NCBI GenBank assembly: GCA_027488395.1
Contig: JAIYBT010000005.1
Location: 1 to 64,000, forward strand
Origin: Methylophilaceae bacterium
Lineage (GTDB): Bacteria > Pseudomonadota > Gammaproteobacteria > Burkholderiales > Methylophilaceae
Direction: 5' to 3'
DNA length: 64,000 bases
The notes under the pieces are model-generated. The model worked only from the letters and a program-made list of their open reading frames with translations. It did no database searches and was not told the DNA's origin. The position numbers and the translations under genes were made by a program. How positions within the stretch are numbered: position 1 is the stretch's first letter; each line of letters opens with the position of its first letter. This document shows positions 8,730 to 18,681 of the stretch, piece after piece.

Positions 8730-9490
8730 GATTTAAGTAACGAAAAACCCACTGGGACCACAATGCTGTCGATCCGACCTTTGAGGATTTCATTAAAATA
8801 AGGTTTGAGACTGGTTTTTTTGGCAGCGGTCACGGCAGCTTCGTCTAAAGATGCATTACCACTTGATTCTAAAATTTCAACCTCAGTGATATTGCCTTGA
8901 CCATCCAAGGATATTTTTAACTTAACCACCCCTTCAATGCCGCGGTCGAGTGCGATACGGGGGTAGCGTTGATTTTTTTTCAGTTCGCGCGTTGCCCCAT
9001 TTTTTAAAGCATTACGCGCAGCTTCAATATCACCCTCGCTTGGACCGCTTGCCTTGGGTGGTTCTGGCGGCGGAGGTGGTGCAACGGGTGTGGGCACCAC
9101 CAGTTCAGGTTTGATTTCGCTGTTGCTGGGTTTCACCGCAATCACAGGTTTAGGGGTGTCCACTACCGGGGTTTCCACAACAGGGGGCGGCGTTGTCGGT
9201 TGTGGTGTGGGTGATGGTTTGATTGGCACCACCCGCGGCGCCACTGGCGTAGGGGGCGGTTTGACTGGTGGTGGTTTCGGTGGCTCAGGCGGTGTTGGTA
9301 ACACAGGCATGGGCGCGGGTTGTTCTTTTTTAACTAACGCAATTTGAATTTCTGGAGGCTTGGGCTTAGGTGGTTGCACGCTCGGCTTAGGCATGAGCAA
9401 CAGCAAGGCGAGGTGAATCGTGATCGAAACCAGTACACACCATTCCAGCGCAAATTTGAATTGTTTTGATTGTTCTAATACCGCTTGCAC
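8726..9490 (-). CDS. TonB-family energy transducer
   Basis: About 254 residues: one N-terminal membrane helix (CVLVSITIHLALLLL), a long proline-rich periplasmic stretch with many KPPP and PTPP runs, and a C-terminal TonB domain (RYPRIALDRGIEGVVKLKISL, then SLDEAAVTAAKK). It transmits proton-motive force from an ExbBD complex to outer-membrane receptors. No exbB, exbD or receptor gene is nearby. I prefer the GTG at 9490, preceded by AAAGG, to the TTG at 9526 listed in the ORF track. It lies about 90 bases after moeA and overlaps the histidine kinase gene, so it might relate to metal or cofactor uptake; that link is speculative. Confidence 0.85.
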   Translation of the reverse strand: MQAVLEQSKQFKFALEWCVLVSITIHLALLLLMPKPSVQPPKPKPPEIQIALVKKEQPAPMPVLPTPPEPPKPPPVKPPPTPVAPRVVPIKPSPTPQPTTPPPVVETPVVDTPKPVIAVKPSNSEIKPELVVPTPVAPPPPPEPPKASGPSEGDIEAARNALKNGATRELKKNQRYPRIALDRGIEGVVKLKISLDGQGNITEVEILESSGNASLDEAAVTAAKKTSLKPYFNEILKGRIDSIVVPVGFSLLKS

Positions 9491-9577
9491 GCTAATACCT
9501 TTTAAACCATCCCCCAAGCAAGGCAATACTATAAGCGATTTTGATTCAGTCGCGCTACCAATTAAGAATCATCCGCA

Positions 9578-10852
9578 TTAACAAACCCCATGAAAGGGTT
9601 CGACGCGGACAAAGTTGCCCGCGGCAACAGATTCAACGTCAGCGTCCAACACAATAAAGCAATTGGCTAGACTCATGCTGCTCAACATGCCAGATCCTTG
9701 ACCACCGGTGACTTTGACTTTCCATACCCCAGCTTCTTCAAATAATATCCCACGTTGAAACTCGGTGCGTCCGCGTGCTTTTTTAATGGTTGATACGCAC
9801 TCCACATCAAATTGAGGCATGGCGCTTACGCGCTCCCCTGCCAGCGTTTTGAGGGCGGCTTGTACAAACTGATAAAATGTCACCATGGTGGACACTGGAT
9901 TGCCTGGTAAACCAAAGTAATGCGCGTTGCCAATGGCGCCATAAGCGAGTGGACGACCCGGTTTCATGTTAATTTTCCAGAACAAAACTTGCCCATGCTT
10001 GGCAAGTAAGGCTTTCATAAAATCAGCTTCGCCCACCGAAACGCCACCACTGCTGATGACCACATCGTGGTCTTGTGCAGCGCTTAATAAAGTGTGCTCT
10101 AGTTGATTAGGATCGTCCGCCACATTGCCTAAATCACTGATGTCCAGTCCCAACTGTTGGCACATGCCCCATAAGCTATAACGATTTGAGTCGTACAGTT
10201 GTCCTGATTGTAACGGTTCACCAACGCTGACTAACTCGTCACCTGTGCTAAAAAAAGCCACTTTTAAGCGTTGGTATACGGCAATGGTGCCAATGCCTAA
10301 AGAGGCCAGTAGGCCTAAATCCGCTGGTTGAATGCGGTGACCAGCGCGTAACACGGTATGCCCCGCGCGGACATCTTCGCCTATTGTTCGAATATTGTTA
10401 CCAACGACAGGTGTGATCAGTAGGGTTGCATGATGGTCATCAAATTTGACCTGCTCTTGCATTACCACGGTGTCGACAGTGTCAGGCACAATGGCGCCCG
10501 TCATGATCTTGATGCAACAACCGTATGGGATGTCCCCCGTAAAGGGTTTACCTGCAAAAGCAGTGCCTACAATGGTCAAGCGTTGATGCGCTTCTGCGGT
10601 ACGTAATGCAATGCCATCCATGGCCGAGTTTTGATCGATAGGCACTGAGATCGGTGACACTACATCTGCGGCCAACACGCGCCCTAGTCCTTCTCGCAGG
10701 GGCAGGGTTTGGATCGCAGTGATGGGCCGTAAGTATTGTTGAATAAACTGACGCGCTTGGGCCACTGACATGGCATTGGGGTCGTAGTCATCTACGCAGC
10801 TTGGGTTGTGGACCAACGCTTCAAGATTTGGTGGAGTTTGCATGGGCGACAC
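9578..10852 (-). CDS. moeA: Molybdopterin molybdenumtransferase MoeA
   Basis: A 424-residue enzyme that inserts molybdate into adenylylated molybdopterin. Typical segments are SAMDGIAL near the N-terminus, MTGAIVPDTVDTVVMQEQV in the middle, and the MoCF-type site SSGGVSVGEADF, KPGRPLAYG and FGLPGNPVSTMVTF. It is the third gene of the moaA-mobA-moeA set, 42 bases after mobA. The molybdenum cofactor it finishes is needed by the formate dehydrogenase encoded divergently. Confidence 0.93.
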   Translation of the reverse strand: MSPMQTPPNLEALVHNPSCVDDYDPNAMSVAQARQFIQQYLRPITAIQTLPLREGLGRVLAADVVSPISVPIDQNSAMDGIALRTAEAHQRLTIVGTAFAGKPFTGDIPYGCCIKIMTGAIVPDTVDTVVMQEQVKFDDHHATLLITPVVGNNIRTIGEDVRAGHTVLRAGHRIQPADLGLLASLGIGTIAVYQRLKVAFFSTGDELVSVGEPLQSGQLYDSNRYSLWGMCQQLGLDISDLGNVADDPNQLEHTLLSAAQDHDVVISSGGVSVGEADFMKALLAKHGQVLFWKINMKPGRPLAYGAIGNAHYFGLPGNPVSTMVTFYQFVQAALKTLAGERVSAMPQFDVECVSTIKKARGRTEFQRGILFEEAGVWKVKVTGGQGSGMLSSMSLANCFIVLDADVESVAAGNFVRVEPFHGVC

Positions 10853-10894
10853 TTTTAAATAAATAATTCAACATACATAGGATAAAACCATACC

Positions 10895-11473
10895 CTATGC
10901 ATTAGGGCTGGGCGATGTGCTATCAGGCATGAGGTGATTGATATTCGTAAATGCGTGATCGTCGGCAAAATCCACCCATACCGATGCTTGTTGGGCTTGC
11001 CATGCACGCACCTTGCGCTGACCGCTGCTTAAAAAACGCGCTAAACTCGCTTGCAGGCTTTGATGCATTAAACAAAACACAGGGTGTGGCCCACTTGGGC
11101 TTTGCGCGATGGCCATATCAGCCCGATTGGCGATGACCGCCGCAGTCAGTTGCTGGCAAAGATCGCTTGGCAAATGAGGCACATCACAGGGCAAAGTGAG
11201 GACCCATTCGGTCTTTGCATGGCGTAAAGCGGCTTGCATGCCCGCGAGCGGACCATCAAATTGATCGTTTGCATCGCTAAACACGGGAAAACCCAACGTT
11301 TGATAGGTTGCAAGGTTGCGATTGGCATTGATCATCAGTGAGTGCACTTGCGGTTGGATGGCTTGTATGGCCCGATCAATCAAACGCTGGCCTTGATAAC
11401 TGACCAAGCCCTTATCTACGCCGCCCATACGCAAGCCACGGCCACCCGCTAGAATGACAGCAGTCACTTCCAT
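10895..11473 (-). CDS. mobA: Molybdenum cofactor guanylyltransferase MobA
   Basis: A 192-residue nucleotidyltransferase that joins GMP to Mo-molybdopterin, giving the guanine dinucleotide (MGD) form used by DMSO-reductase-family enzymes such as formate dehydrogenase. The N-terminal signature AVILAGGRGLRMGGVDKG, the DQFDGPLAGM segment and the metal-binding LPCDVPHLP are all present. Its start codon overlaps the moaA stop by one base. The presence of mobA fits the bis-MGD enzyme encoded next door. Confidence 0.92.
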   Translation of the reverse strand: MEVTAVILAGGRGLRMGGVDKGLVSYQGQRLIDRAIQAIQPQVHSLMINANRNLATYQTLGFPVFSDANDQFDGPLAGMQAALRHAKTEWVLTLPCDVPHLPSDLCQQLTAAVIANRADMAIAQSPSGPHPVFCLMHQSLQASLARFLSSGQRKVRAWQAQQASVWVDFADDHAFTNINHLMPDSTSPSPNA

Positions 11474-12495
11474 TAGCCACCCGTGTGCGACATAAATCGG
11501 ATCACTGCGGGTTGGGCGCGGCGCAAATCAAAGTCGTGACCCTTGGGCTTGATTTGCATGCTATTCAAAATTGCTTCAATGATGGGTTGGTCATTGTCAG
11601 GATATTGGCGTAGCAAGGGCATTAAATCGACCTTATCTTCCTGCCCCAAGCATAAATATAGTTCGCCTTGGCAAGTGATGCGCACACGGTTACAGCTTTC
11701 ACAAAAATTGTGGCTGTGCGGCGAAATAAAACCGATACGTGTGGCTTGATGTTGTACTTGCCAGTAGCGTGCAGGCCCACCAGAGCGGTGCTCGCTCGCA
11801 ACCATGTCAACATGTTGTCTCAGTAGCGCTAAAGTATCTTCATTGCTGACACAACTTTGCTCGCGCGCGTGATTGACTTCGCCCAGTGGCATTTCTTCAA
11901 TAAAGCTAATATCGATTTGATGTTGAATCGCAAAATTGACTAAATCGATGGCTTCATCGTCATTGATGCCACGCATCAATACTGTATTGAGTTTGATGTT
12001 GTCAAAGCCTGCTTTGATGGCTGCTTGCAAGCCCGCCATGACTTTATCGAGTGATCCCGTACGCGTGATGGCATGAAAACGGTCAGGGTGTAAACTATCT
12101 AAAGAAATATTGATGCGTTTGACCCCCGCGGCTTTGAGGTCGCTGGCCATTTTTTCGAGTTGGCTGCCATTGGTGGTGACCACACATTCTTTTAAACCAG
12201 GCAATTGGCATATCGTTTCAAACAACCATAATGCGTTTTTACGCACCAAGGGTTCTCCGCCAGTGATGCGTACCTTGCTTACTCCTAGAGATACAAATAT
12301 GTTCACAAGACGTGCGCATTCTTCCAAACTTAGTACCTGATTGCGAGGTAAAAAAGTCATGTCTTCTGCCATGCAATATTGACAGCGAAAATCACATCGG
12401 TCGGTGATGGATAAGCGAATATAGTCGACAACCCGACCAAATTGATCGACCAATTGCGGTGTCGGAGCGCTGGGGTGCATTGCCAAGTGATTCAT
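11473..12495 (-). CDS. moaA: GTP 3',8-cyclase MoaA (radical SAM)
   Basis: A 340-residue radical SAM enzyme catalysing the first step of molybdenum cofactor synthesis from GTP. The SAM cluster motif is CDFRCQYC, the C-terminal second cluster is FCESCNRVRITCQGELYLC, and the protein ends in the functional double glycine (HTGG). First gene of the minus-strand cofactor set; its start lies 123 bases from the divergent formate dehydrogenase operon. moaC, moaD and moaE are not in the window. Confidence 0.94.
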   Translation of the reverse strand: MNHLAMHPSAPTPQLVDQFGRVVDYIRLSITDRCDFRCQYCMAEDMTFLPRNQVLSLEECARLVNIFVSLGVSKVRITGGEPLVRKNALWLFETICQLPGLKECVVTTNGSQLEKMASDLKAAGVKRINISLDSLHPDRFHAITRTGSLDKVMAGLQAAIKAGFDNIKLNTVLMRGINDDEAIDLVNFAIQHQIDISFIEEMPLGEVNHAREQSCVSNEDTLALLRQHVDMVASEHRSGGPARYWQVQHQATRIGFISPHSHNFCESCNRVRITCQGELYLCLGQEDKVDLMPLLRQYPDNDQPIIEAILNSMQIKPKGHDFDLRRAQPAVIRFMSHTGG

Positions 12496-12618
12496 TCAAA
12501 TCATGATTTTTAAGGTGCTTTGTATTTTAAGCGCTTTTCAACCTTTCACAAGGGTTGATTTAAGCATATGATGTTGCCTTGGTAGAATGTAACTCAATTG
12601 TAAATAGATGAGGTTGCC
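12496..12618. promoter_or_regulatory. Divergent intergenic region between moaA and fdsG
   Basis: This 123-base gap must hold the starts of transcription for both the cofactor genes (left) and the formate dehydrogenase operon (right). A TAGAAT hexamer near 12581 could be a -10 box for fdsG, but I see no good -35 at the right distance, and no clear operator. The function is inferred from gene orientation. Confidence 0.45.
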
Positions 12619-13098
12619 TTGGATCACGCTCTTACACAAGCACAGCTGGACACGGTCAGCGCGCACATCAAAGCGCACCAGCACGTTCCCGGTGGGTTAT
12701 TGCCCTTACTCCATGCCATTCAAGATGACATCGGGTTCGTCCCTGAAACCACCTATCCCGACATTGCCCATGCGTTGGCGTTATCTGTGGCCGAGGTACA
12801 CGGTGTTGTCACCTTCTACCATCACTTTCGAACGCACCCCGTTGGCAAACATGTATTGCAAATCTGTCGAGCGGAATCTTGTCAAGCCATGGGCTCAGCC
12901 GCCCTTGAGAACACCATAAAAGCCAATTTAGGGGTGGATTATCACCAAACCACCACGGATGGCGAAATTACCTTGTTGCCAGTGTACTGTTTGGGCAATT
13001 GTGCTTGTTCACCTGCGGTCATGATCGATGATGAGGTATATGGTCGTATGAATGCAGACAAAGTGCATGCAATCATTCAAGAGGTTTGTCATGGTTAA
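12619..13098 (+). CDS. fdsG: NAD-dependent formate dehydrogenase gamma subunit (NuoE-like)
   Basis: A 159-residue 2Fe-2S protein of the NuoE/FdsG family. Four cluster cysteines are visible in CRAESC and later [20 protein letters not shown] is a family signature. It passes electrons within the soluble, cytoplasmic FdsABG complex that oxidises formate to CO2 and reduces NAD+. The start is TTG with ATGAGG five bases upstream. First gene of the fdsGBA-fdsC-fdsD operon; its end overlaps fdsB by 8 bases. Confidence 0.92.
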   Translation: MDHALTQAQLDTVSAHIKAHQHVPGGLLPLLHAIQDDIGFVPETTYPDIAHALALSVAEVHGVVTFYHHFRTHPVGKHVLQICRAESCQAMGSAALENTIKANLGVDYHQTTTDGEITLLPVYCLGNCACSPAVMIDDEVYGRMNADKVHAIIQEVCHG

Positions 13099-14656
13099 AG
13101 TCTATGTTCCTATTGATTCAACGGCTTTATCGCTTGGCGCTGAGCGCACTGCAAAAAAAATCATCGCAGAAGCACAACAGCGTGGTTTATCGCTGACATT
13201 GGTGCGTAATGGTTCTCGTGGCGTATTTTGGTTGGAGCCATTGGTGGAGGTGGCGACCGCAGAGGGGCGCGTGGCATTTGGTCCGATTGCGCCGGAAGAT
13301 GTCACCAGTTTGTTTGATGCTGACTTTTTAAATCCATCGTCAGCCTCTGCCAAGGCGCACCCGCTCTATCAGGGGTTGACGGATGACATCGCATGGTTAA
13401 AAAAACAACAGCGATTGACGTTTGCACGGGTCGGCATTACCGACCCGGTGTCACTGGATGATTACCTCGCACACGACGGTTATCAAGGTTTAAAAAATGC
13501 AATCCAACTGTCAGGGGAAGCCATTGTGAAGGTGGTCACAGACTCTGGCTTGAGGGGGCGAGGCGGGGCGGCGTTTCCGACGGGCATTAAATGGAACACG
13601 GTACTGAATGCGCCCGCGGATCAAAAATATGTCGTATGCAATGCAGATGAAGGCGACTCGGGTACCTATTCTGACCGGATGATCATGGAAAATGATCCAT
13701 ATGTGCTGATTGAAGGCATGACCATTGCTGGCATCGCTGTGGGTGCTACGCAAGGCTATATTTATTTGCGTAGTGAATACCCACATGCGCTAGCCACCCT
13801 GAATGAAGCCATTCGTAAAGCAACGATTGCGGGTTATTTAGGTGAAAATATATTAGGATCTGGCAAAGCTTTTCATCTTGAGGTGCGTCGCGCGGCAGGC
13901 GCATATGTCTGTGGTGAAGAAACCTCACTGCTTGAAAGTTTAGAAGGTAAGCGCGGATTGGTGAGGTTTAAACCACCGCTACCAGCGATTGAAGGTCTGT
14001 TTGGCCAACCGACGATTGTGAATAACGTCATCTCGTTGGCGACTATTCCAATCATTTTAGATAAAGGCGCCCAGTTTTACGCAGATTATGGCATGGGTCG
14101 CTCACGCGGTACGTTGCCCATTCAGTTGGCGGGCAATTTAAAACGTACCGGTTTGATCGAGTTGGCGTTTGGCGTCACTTTACGCGAACTGTTATACGAC
14201 TATGCTGGCGGTTCTGCCAGTGGCAGGCCGATTCGTGCAGTGCAAGTCGGTGGTCCGTTGGGCGCGTATTTGCCTGAGCACCAATTTGATACGCCGCTGG
14301 ATTACGAGGCATTTAGTCAAATTTGGGCAGTCCTTGGGCACGGTGGCGTCATCGCTTTTGATGATACTGTCAATATGGCCGGCATGGCGCGCTACGCGTT
14401 TGAGTTTTGTGCGATTGAGAGCTGTGGCAAATGTACCCCTTGCCGCATTGGTTCAACCCGTGGTGTAGAAGTCATGGACCATGTGATCGCAGGGAAACAA
14501 CCGGCTAAACACATTCAAATATTGCGTGATTTATCCGACACCATGCTACATGGCTCACTATGTGCATTGGGTGGCATGACGCCTTATCCCGTCATCAGCG
14601 CACTCAATCATTTTCCAGAAGATTTTGGCTTAAGCAACAAACAAGCGGCGGCGTAA
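13091..14656 (+). CDS. fdsB: NAD-dependent formate dehydrogenase beta subunit (NuoF-like)
   Basis: A 521-residue diaphorase subunit. An N-terminal thioredoxin-like part is followed by the FMN/NAD-binding domain ([16 protein letters not shown], then [13 protein letters not shown]) and a C-terminal 4Fe-4S motif, [12 protein letters not shown]. It takes electrons from FdsA/FdsG and reduces NAD+. I start it at ATG 13091, inside the end of fdsG, because residues upstream in the ORF are only the other frame of fdsG. The fdsA gene follows after 22 bases. Confidence 0.92.
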   Translation: MVKVYVPIDSTALSLGAERTAKKIIAEAQQRGLSLTLVRNGSRGVFWLEPLVEVATAEGRVAFGPIAPEDVTSLFDADFLNPSSASAKAHPLYQGLTDDIAWLKKQQRLTFARVGITDPVSLDDYLAHDGYQGLKNAIQLSGEAIVKVVTDSGLRGRGGAAFPTGIKWNTVLNAPADQKYVVCNADEGDSGTYSDRMIMENDPYVLIEGMTIAGIAVGATQGYIYLRSEYPHALATLNEAIRKATIAGYLGENILGSGKAFHLEVRRAAGAYVCGEETSLLESLEGKRGLVRFKPPLPAIEGLFGQPTIVNNVISLATIPIILDKGAQFYADYGMGRSRGTLPIQLAGNLKRTGLIELAFGVTLRELLYDYAGGSASGRPIRAVQVGGPLGAYLPEHQFDTPLDYEAFSQIWAVLGHGGVIAFDDTVNMAGMARYAFEFCAIESCGKCTPCRIGSTRGVEVMDHVIAGKQPAKHIQILRDLSDTMLHGSLCALGGMTPYPVISALNHFPEDFGLSNKQAAA

Positions 14657-14678
14657 CGCCAGCAAAGGATGCGAACCC

Positions 14679-17564
14679 ATGGATGATTTAAACTATTCGT
14701 CGAATACAGTCCCAAGCTATGATCCTGACAAAGATTATGGCACACCAAAATCAGACAGCAGTGTGCAAGTCACGCTCACCATCGATGGTCAATCAGTGAC
14801 AGTGCCTGAGGGCACTTCAATCATGCACGCTGCGCAACTGGGTGGGGTGACCGTTCCCAAGCTGTGTGCCACAGATTCTCTAGAGCCATTTGGTTCGTGT
14901 CGTTTGTGTTTAGTTGAAATCGAGGGGCGACGTGGATACCCTGCATCATGTACCACACCAGTCGCGCCTGGCTTGGTGGTAAAAACACAAACGCCAACAC
15001 TTGCCGATGTGCGTCGCGGCGTGATGGAGTTATACATCTCAGATCATCCCCTTGATTGCCTAACTTGTGCGGCCAATGGTGATTGCGAATTGCAAGACAT
15101 GGCGGGTGCAGTCGGCCTACGTGAAGTGCGTTATGGATACGAAGGCGAAAATCATCTAGGTCAAGCAAAAGATGAATCCAACCCTTATTTCACGTTCGAC
15201 CCTTCGAAATGTATTGTTTGCTCGCGTTGTGTGCGCGCCTGTGAGGAAACGCAAGGTACATTTGCCCTGACCATTCAAGGCCGTGGCTTTGAAAGTAAAG
15301 TGTCTGCTGGCAATACTACGTTTTTAGATTCTGAATGTGTGTCTTGTGGTGCTTGCGTTCAGGCCTGCCCAACCGCCACGCTCATGGAAAAAACGGTCAT
15401 CGATGCGGGTACGCCTGAGCACAAAGTCACCACTACCTGTGCTTATTGTGGTGTGGGATGTAGCTTTGACGCAGAAATGAAAGGCGAACAAGTAGTGCGT
15501 ATGACGCCAAGCAAATCAGGTGGTGCCAACCATGGCCACAGTTGCGTCAAAGGCCGTTTTGCTTGGGGCTATACGACCCATGCTGACCGCATCACCACGC
15601 CGATGATACGTAAATCGATCCATGATGCATGGCAAAAAGTAAGTTGGGATGAGGCAATTTCATATGCGGCGAGTGAAATTCAACGCATTCAAACACTGCA
15701 TGGAAAAGCCGCGGTAGGCGGTATCACTTCCAGCCGCTGCACCAATGAAGAAGTCTATGTCACCCAAAAATTGGTGCGTGCGGTATTTGGTAGCAACAAC
15801 GTTGATACCTGCGCGCGCGTCTGTCACAGCCCCACCGGCTATGGTTTAAAACAAACGCTAGGGGAATCCGCCGGTACGCAAACGTTTGATTCGGTGATGC
15901 AATCGGATGTGATTTTTGTCATGGGCGCAAACCCGACAGATGGCCATCCTGTGTTTGGCTCCATCATGAAACGACGTTTACGTCAGGGTGCAAAGCTGAT
16001 TGTCGCCGACCCTAGAGCAATTGATTTGGTGGAAAACTCACCACATATTCGTGCGGATTATCATTTGAATTTAAGACCTGGCACCAACGTTGCGCTGATC
16101 ACCGCGATGGCGCATGTGGTTGTGAGCGAAGGTTTAGTGAAAGAAGATTTTGTAAAAGCGCGATGTGAGTGGGATTCCTTTGTAGCGTGGCGGGATTTTG
16201 TCGCCTTGCCTGAAAACTCGCCAGAAGCCTTGAGTCAAGAGCTTGGGGTGGCTGCGGAGAAAATCCGTGAGGCTGCGCGTTTATTTGCAACAGCAGGTAA
16301 CAGTGCCATCTATTATGGTTTGGGTGTTACCGAGCATAGCCAAGGTTCAACCACCGTCATGGGGATTGCAAATCTGGCCATGGCCACTGGCAACGTCGGG
16401 CGCGAAGGGGTGGGTGTCAATCCGCTCAGGGGGCAAAATAATGTACAGGGGTCTTGTGACATGGGCTCGATGCCACACGAGTTTCCAGGCTATCGTCATG
16501 TGTCAGATATCGCCACGCGTGCTCTGTTTGAAGCCGCTTGGGGGGTGCCGTTAAGTGCAGATCCCGGCTTACGTATTCCCAATATGCTGGATTTGGCGAC
16601 CGAGGGAAAATTTAAAGCGCTGTATTGTGTGGGTGAAGATATTGCGCAATCAGACCCAGATACTCAACATGTGACACACGCGTTAGAAGCCATGGAATGT
16701 GTGATTGTGCAAGATTTGTTCTTAAACGAAACGGCCAAATTCGCGCATGTGTTTTTTCCTGGCGCTTCGTTCTTGGAGAAAAGTGGTACCTTTACCAATG
16801 CTGAGCGTCGCATTTCGCCTGTTCGTCGCGTCATGACTCCCAAAAATGGGATGGAAGATTGGGAAATTACTGCCAAGTTATCAGCCGCGCTGGGCTATCC
16901 GATGCACTACGGGCATGCCAGCGAAATCATGGATGAAATTGCTGCCTTAACCCCGACGTTTAAAGGCGTTAGCTTTGCAAAACTCGATGCATTGGGCAGT
17001 ATTCAATGGCCTTGTAATGATGAGGCGCCTTCAGGGACCCCCACCATGCATATCGAGCAATTTGTCCGCGGAAAAGGCAAGTTCTTTATTACGCAATATA
17101 TTCCCACCACGGAGCGGGTCAATCAACAATTCCCCTTGATTTTGACCACAGGTCGTATTTTGTCGCAATACAATGTGGGCGCACAAACACGTCGTACCGA
17201 CAATGTGGTTTGGCATCAAGAAGATTTAATCGAAATCCATCCGCATGATGCTGAAGAGCGGGGTATATTGGAGGGTGATTGGGTTGGGATCACGAGTCGC
17301 GCGGGGCAAACCGTGTTGCGGGCAAAGGTCACTGAGCGTGTGCAAGCTGGTGTGGTGTACACCACATTTCATCACCCCGAATCTGGGGCCAATGTGATTA
17401 CCACTGATAACTCAGATTGGGCAACCAATTGCCCGGAATATAAAGTGACTGCAGTACAAGTCTCCCGAGTGAATCAACTGTCCACGTGGCAAAAACAATA
17501 TCAAGCATTTAGTGATACACAAATAGAACTGTCGGGTATGGATCCAAACACTGTGGCTTCGTAA
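14679..17564 (+). CDS. fdsA: NAD-dependent formate dehydrogenase catalytic alpha subunit (Mo)
   Basis: A 961-residue molybdoenzyme of the DMSO reductase family. The N-terminus has a 2Fe-2S domain (CATDSLEPFGSCRLCLVE) and several 4Fe-4S motifs (CIVCSRCVRAC, CVSCGACVQAC, CAYCGVGCSF). The bis-MGD domain follows; the Mo-ligating cysteine is in ARVCHSPTGYG, so this is a cysteine, not selenocysteine, enzyme. It catalyses formate oxidation in the cytoplasm, the last step of C1 dissimilation. AAAGGA precedes the ATG. The stop overlaps the fdsC start (TAATG). The Mo cofactor genes lie just across the divergent promoter. Confidence 0.95.
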   Translation: MDDLNYSSNTVPSYDPDKDYGTPKSDSSVQVTLTIDGQSVTVPEGTSIMHAAQLGGVTVPKLCATDSLEPFGSCRLCLVEIEGRRGYPASCTTPVAPGLVVKTQTPTLADVRRGVMELYISDHPLDCLTCAANGDCELQDMAGAVGLREVRYGYEGENHLGQAKDESNPYFTFDPSKCIVCSRCVRACEETQGTFALTIQGRGFESKVSAGNTTFLDSECVSCGACVQACPTATLMEKTVIDAGTPEHKVTTTCAYCGVGCSFDAEMKGEQVVRMTPSKSGGANHGHSCVKGRFAWGYTTHADRITTPMIRKSIHDAWQKVSWDEAISYAASEIQRIQTLHGKAAVGGITSSRCTNEEVYVTQKLVRAVFGSNNVDTCARVCHSPTGYGLKQTLGESAGTQTFDSVMQSDVIFVMGANPTDGHPVFGSIMKRRLRQGAKLIVADPRAIDLVENSPHIRADYHLNLRPGTNVALITAMAHVVVSEGLVKEDFVKARCEWDSFVAWRDFVALPENSPEALSQELGVAAEKIREAARLFATAGNSAIYYGLGVTEHSQGSTTVMGIANLAMATGNVGREGVGVNPLRGQNNVQGSCDMGSMPHEFPGYRHVSDIATRALFEAAWGVPLSADPGLRIPNMLDLATEGKFKALYCVGEDIAQSDPDTQHVTHALEAMECVIVQDLFLNETAKFAHVFFPGASFLEKSGTFTNAERRISPVRRVMTPKNGMEDWEITAKLSAALGYPMHYGHASEIMDEIAALTPTFKGVSFAKLDALGSIQWPCNDEAPSGTPTMHIEQFVRGKGKFFITQYIPTTERVNQQFPLILTTGRILSQYNVGAQTRRTDNVVWHQEDLIEIHPHDAEERGILEGDWVGITSRAGQTVLRAKVTERVQAGVVYTTFHHPESGANVITTDNSDWATNCPEYKVTAVQVSRVNQLSTWQKQYQAFSDTQIELSGMDPNTVAS

Positions 17565-18439
17565 TGTCAGTCACCGCTGGTTGTGCGCCGTTACGTGTGG
17601 CGGAATGGGATGATACGCATCCGCCAGTCAGTGCGGCCGTAGCCACTGTCACCCGTGTTCGTGGTCAGGCGATTGAAAGTGTTGAAGATCATTTAGCAGA
17701 TGAAGTCCCCGTTGCATTCATTTATAACGGAATTTCACATGTCGTGATGTTGGCAACCCCTGCAGATGTAGAAGACTTTGCATTGGGTTTTTCGCTGACC
17801 GAGGGGATTATTACGCAACCCAATCAGCTGTACGGCATTGAGCTAAAGACCGTTAGTGATGCGGATGGATTAAAAGGGATTGAAGTCCATATTGATGTGG
17901 CGACCGAACAATTTGTGTTGCTCAAAGAAAAAAGGCGTAATTTAGTGGGTCGCACCGGCTGTGGCTTGTGTGGTGCAGAAAGTCTGCAACAAGTGTTTAA
18001 AACAATCCCAACGCTGCATACACAAACGCTCACGCTCAATCGCTTGGCAATTGATTGCGCCTTGCAAGCCTTACCCAGTCAGCAACCATTGCAACAACTC
18101 ACGGGTGCCAGTCATGCTTGTGCATTGGTAGATGCAGCGGGTCATGTGTTGTGTGTACGTGAAGATGTGGGTCGCCATAATGCATTAGATAAACTACTGG
18201 GTACCATCGCGCGTCAACCGCAGTATCGCCAACATTTGCAGCACACTGGATGGGTGCTTACCACTAGTCGAGCCAGCTATGAAATGGTGCAAAAGATTGC
18301 AATGGTGGGTGGGCGCGCTTTGGTCGCATTGTCTGCACCAACCGCACTGGCAGTGACATTAGCCCAACAACATCATGTAAGCTTGATTGGTTTTGCAAAA
18401 CCGCATCAATGTGTGGTTTATCACGGGCAATTGATTTAG
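17564..18439 (+). CDS. fdsC: Formate dehydrogenase accessory protein FdhD/FdsC
   Basis: A 291-residue FdhD-family chaperone that binds the bis-MGD cofactor and transfers sulfur to the formate dehydrogenase active site. The key CXXC appears in RTGCGLCGAES, and the C-terminal half has CVREDVGRHNALDK, typical of the family. Its start overlaps the fdsA stop by one base, in line with a dedicated role for FdsA. fdsD begins 23 bases downstream. Confidence 0.93.
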   Translation: MSVTAGCAPLRVAEWDDTHPPVSAAVATVTRVRGQAIESVEDHLADEVPVAFIYNGISHVVMLATPADVEDFALGFSLTEGIITQPNQLYGIELKTVSDADGLKGIEVHIDVATEQFVLLKEKRRNLVGRTGCGLCGAESLQQVFKTIPTLHTQTLTLNRLAIDCALQALPSQQPLQQLTGASHACALVDAAGHVLCVREDVGRHNALDKLLGTIARQPQYRQHLQHTGWVLTTSRASYEMVQKIAMVGGRALVALSAPTALAVTLAQQHHVSLIGFAKPHQCVVYHGQLI

Positions 18440-18462
18440 GTGAAATAAGGAAACGACTGACG

Positions 18463-18681
18463 ATGGAAACTGAAAAACTGGTCAAAATGGCGAATCAAAT
18501 TGGAGATTTTTTTGAGGCGAACCCAAATGTGCAAGAAGCACAGTTAGATATTGCGAGCCATTTAAAGAAATTTTGGAATTCTGTCATGATCCATCAGATT
18601 ATCGCGCATGCTCAGCAACATCCAGACACTGGCTTGCATCCGAACGTGTTGGCAGCCATCACGCAACATTTAAAACCTTAA
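18463..18681 (+). CDS. fdsD: Formate dehydrogenase delta subunit FdsD
   Basis: A 72-residue protein at the usual last position of fds operons. It contains ANQIGDFFEANP and a W-containing segment HLKKFWNSVM, matching FdsD. The role is accessory: it helps assembly or stability of the dehydrogenase in related bacteria. I use ATG 18463, with AAGGAAAC upstream, instead of the longer ORF at 18409 that overlaps fdsC. A weak inverted repeat (TGATCAG/CTGATCA) follows at about 18696-18723 and may help end the transcript. Confidence 0.88.
   Translation: METEKLVKMANQIGDFFEANPNVQEAQLDIASHLKKFWNSVMIHQIIAHAQQHPDTGLHPNVLAAITQHLKP

Noticed and set aside
9054-9347. Glycine-rich plus-strand ORF
   Set aside because: It is the antisense of the proline-rich region of the TonB gene; composition is fully explained by that.
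14789-17219. Several minus-strand ORFs opposite fdsA
   Set aside because: Overlap a long conserved gene on the other strand and resemble no family.
18380-18400. GGTTTTGCAAAACC palindrome resembling the argA sites
   Set aside because: It lies inside the fdsC coding sequence, away from any promoter; taken as chance.
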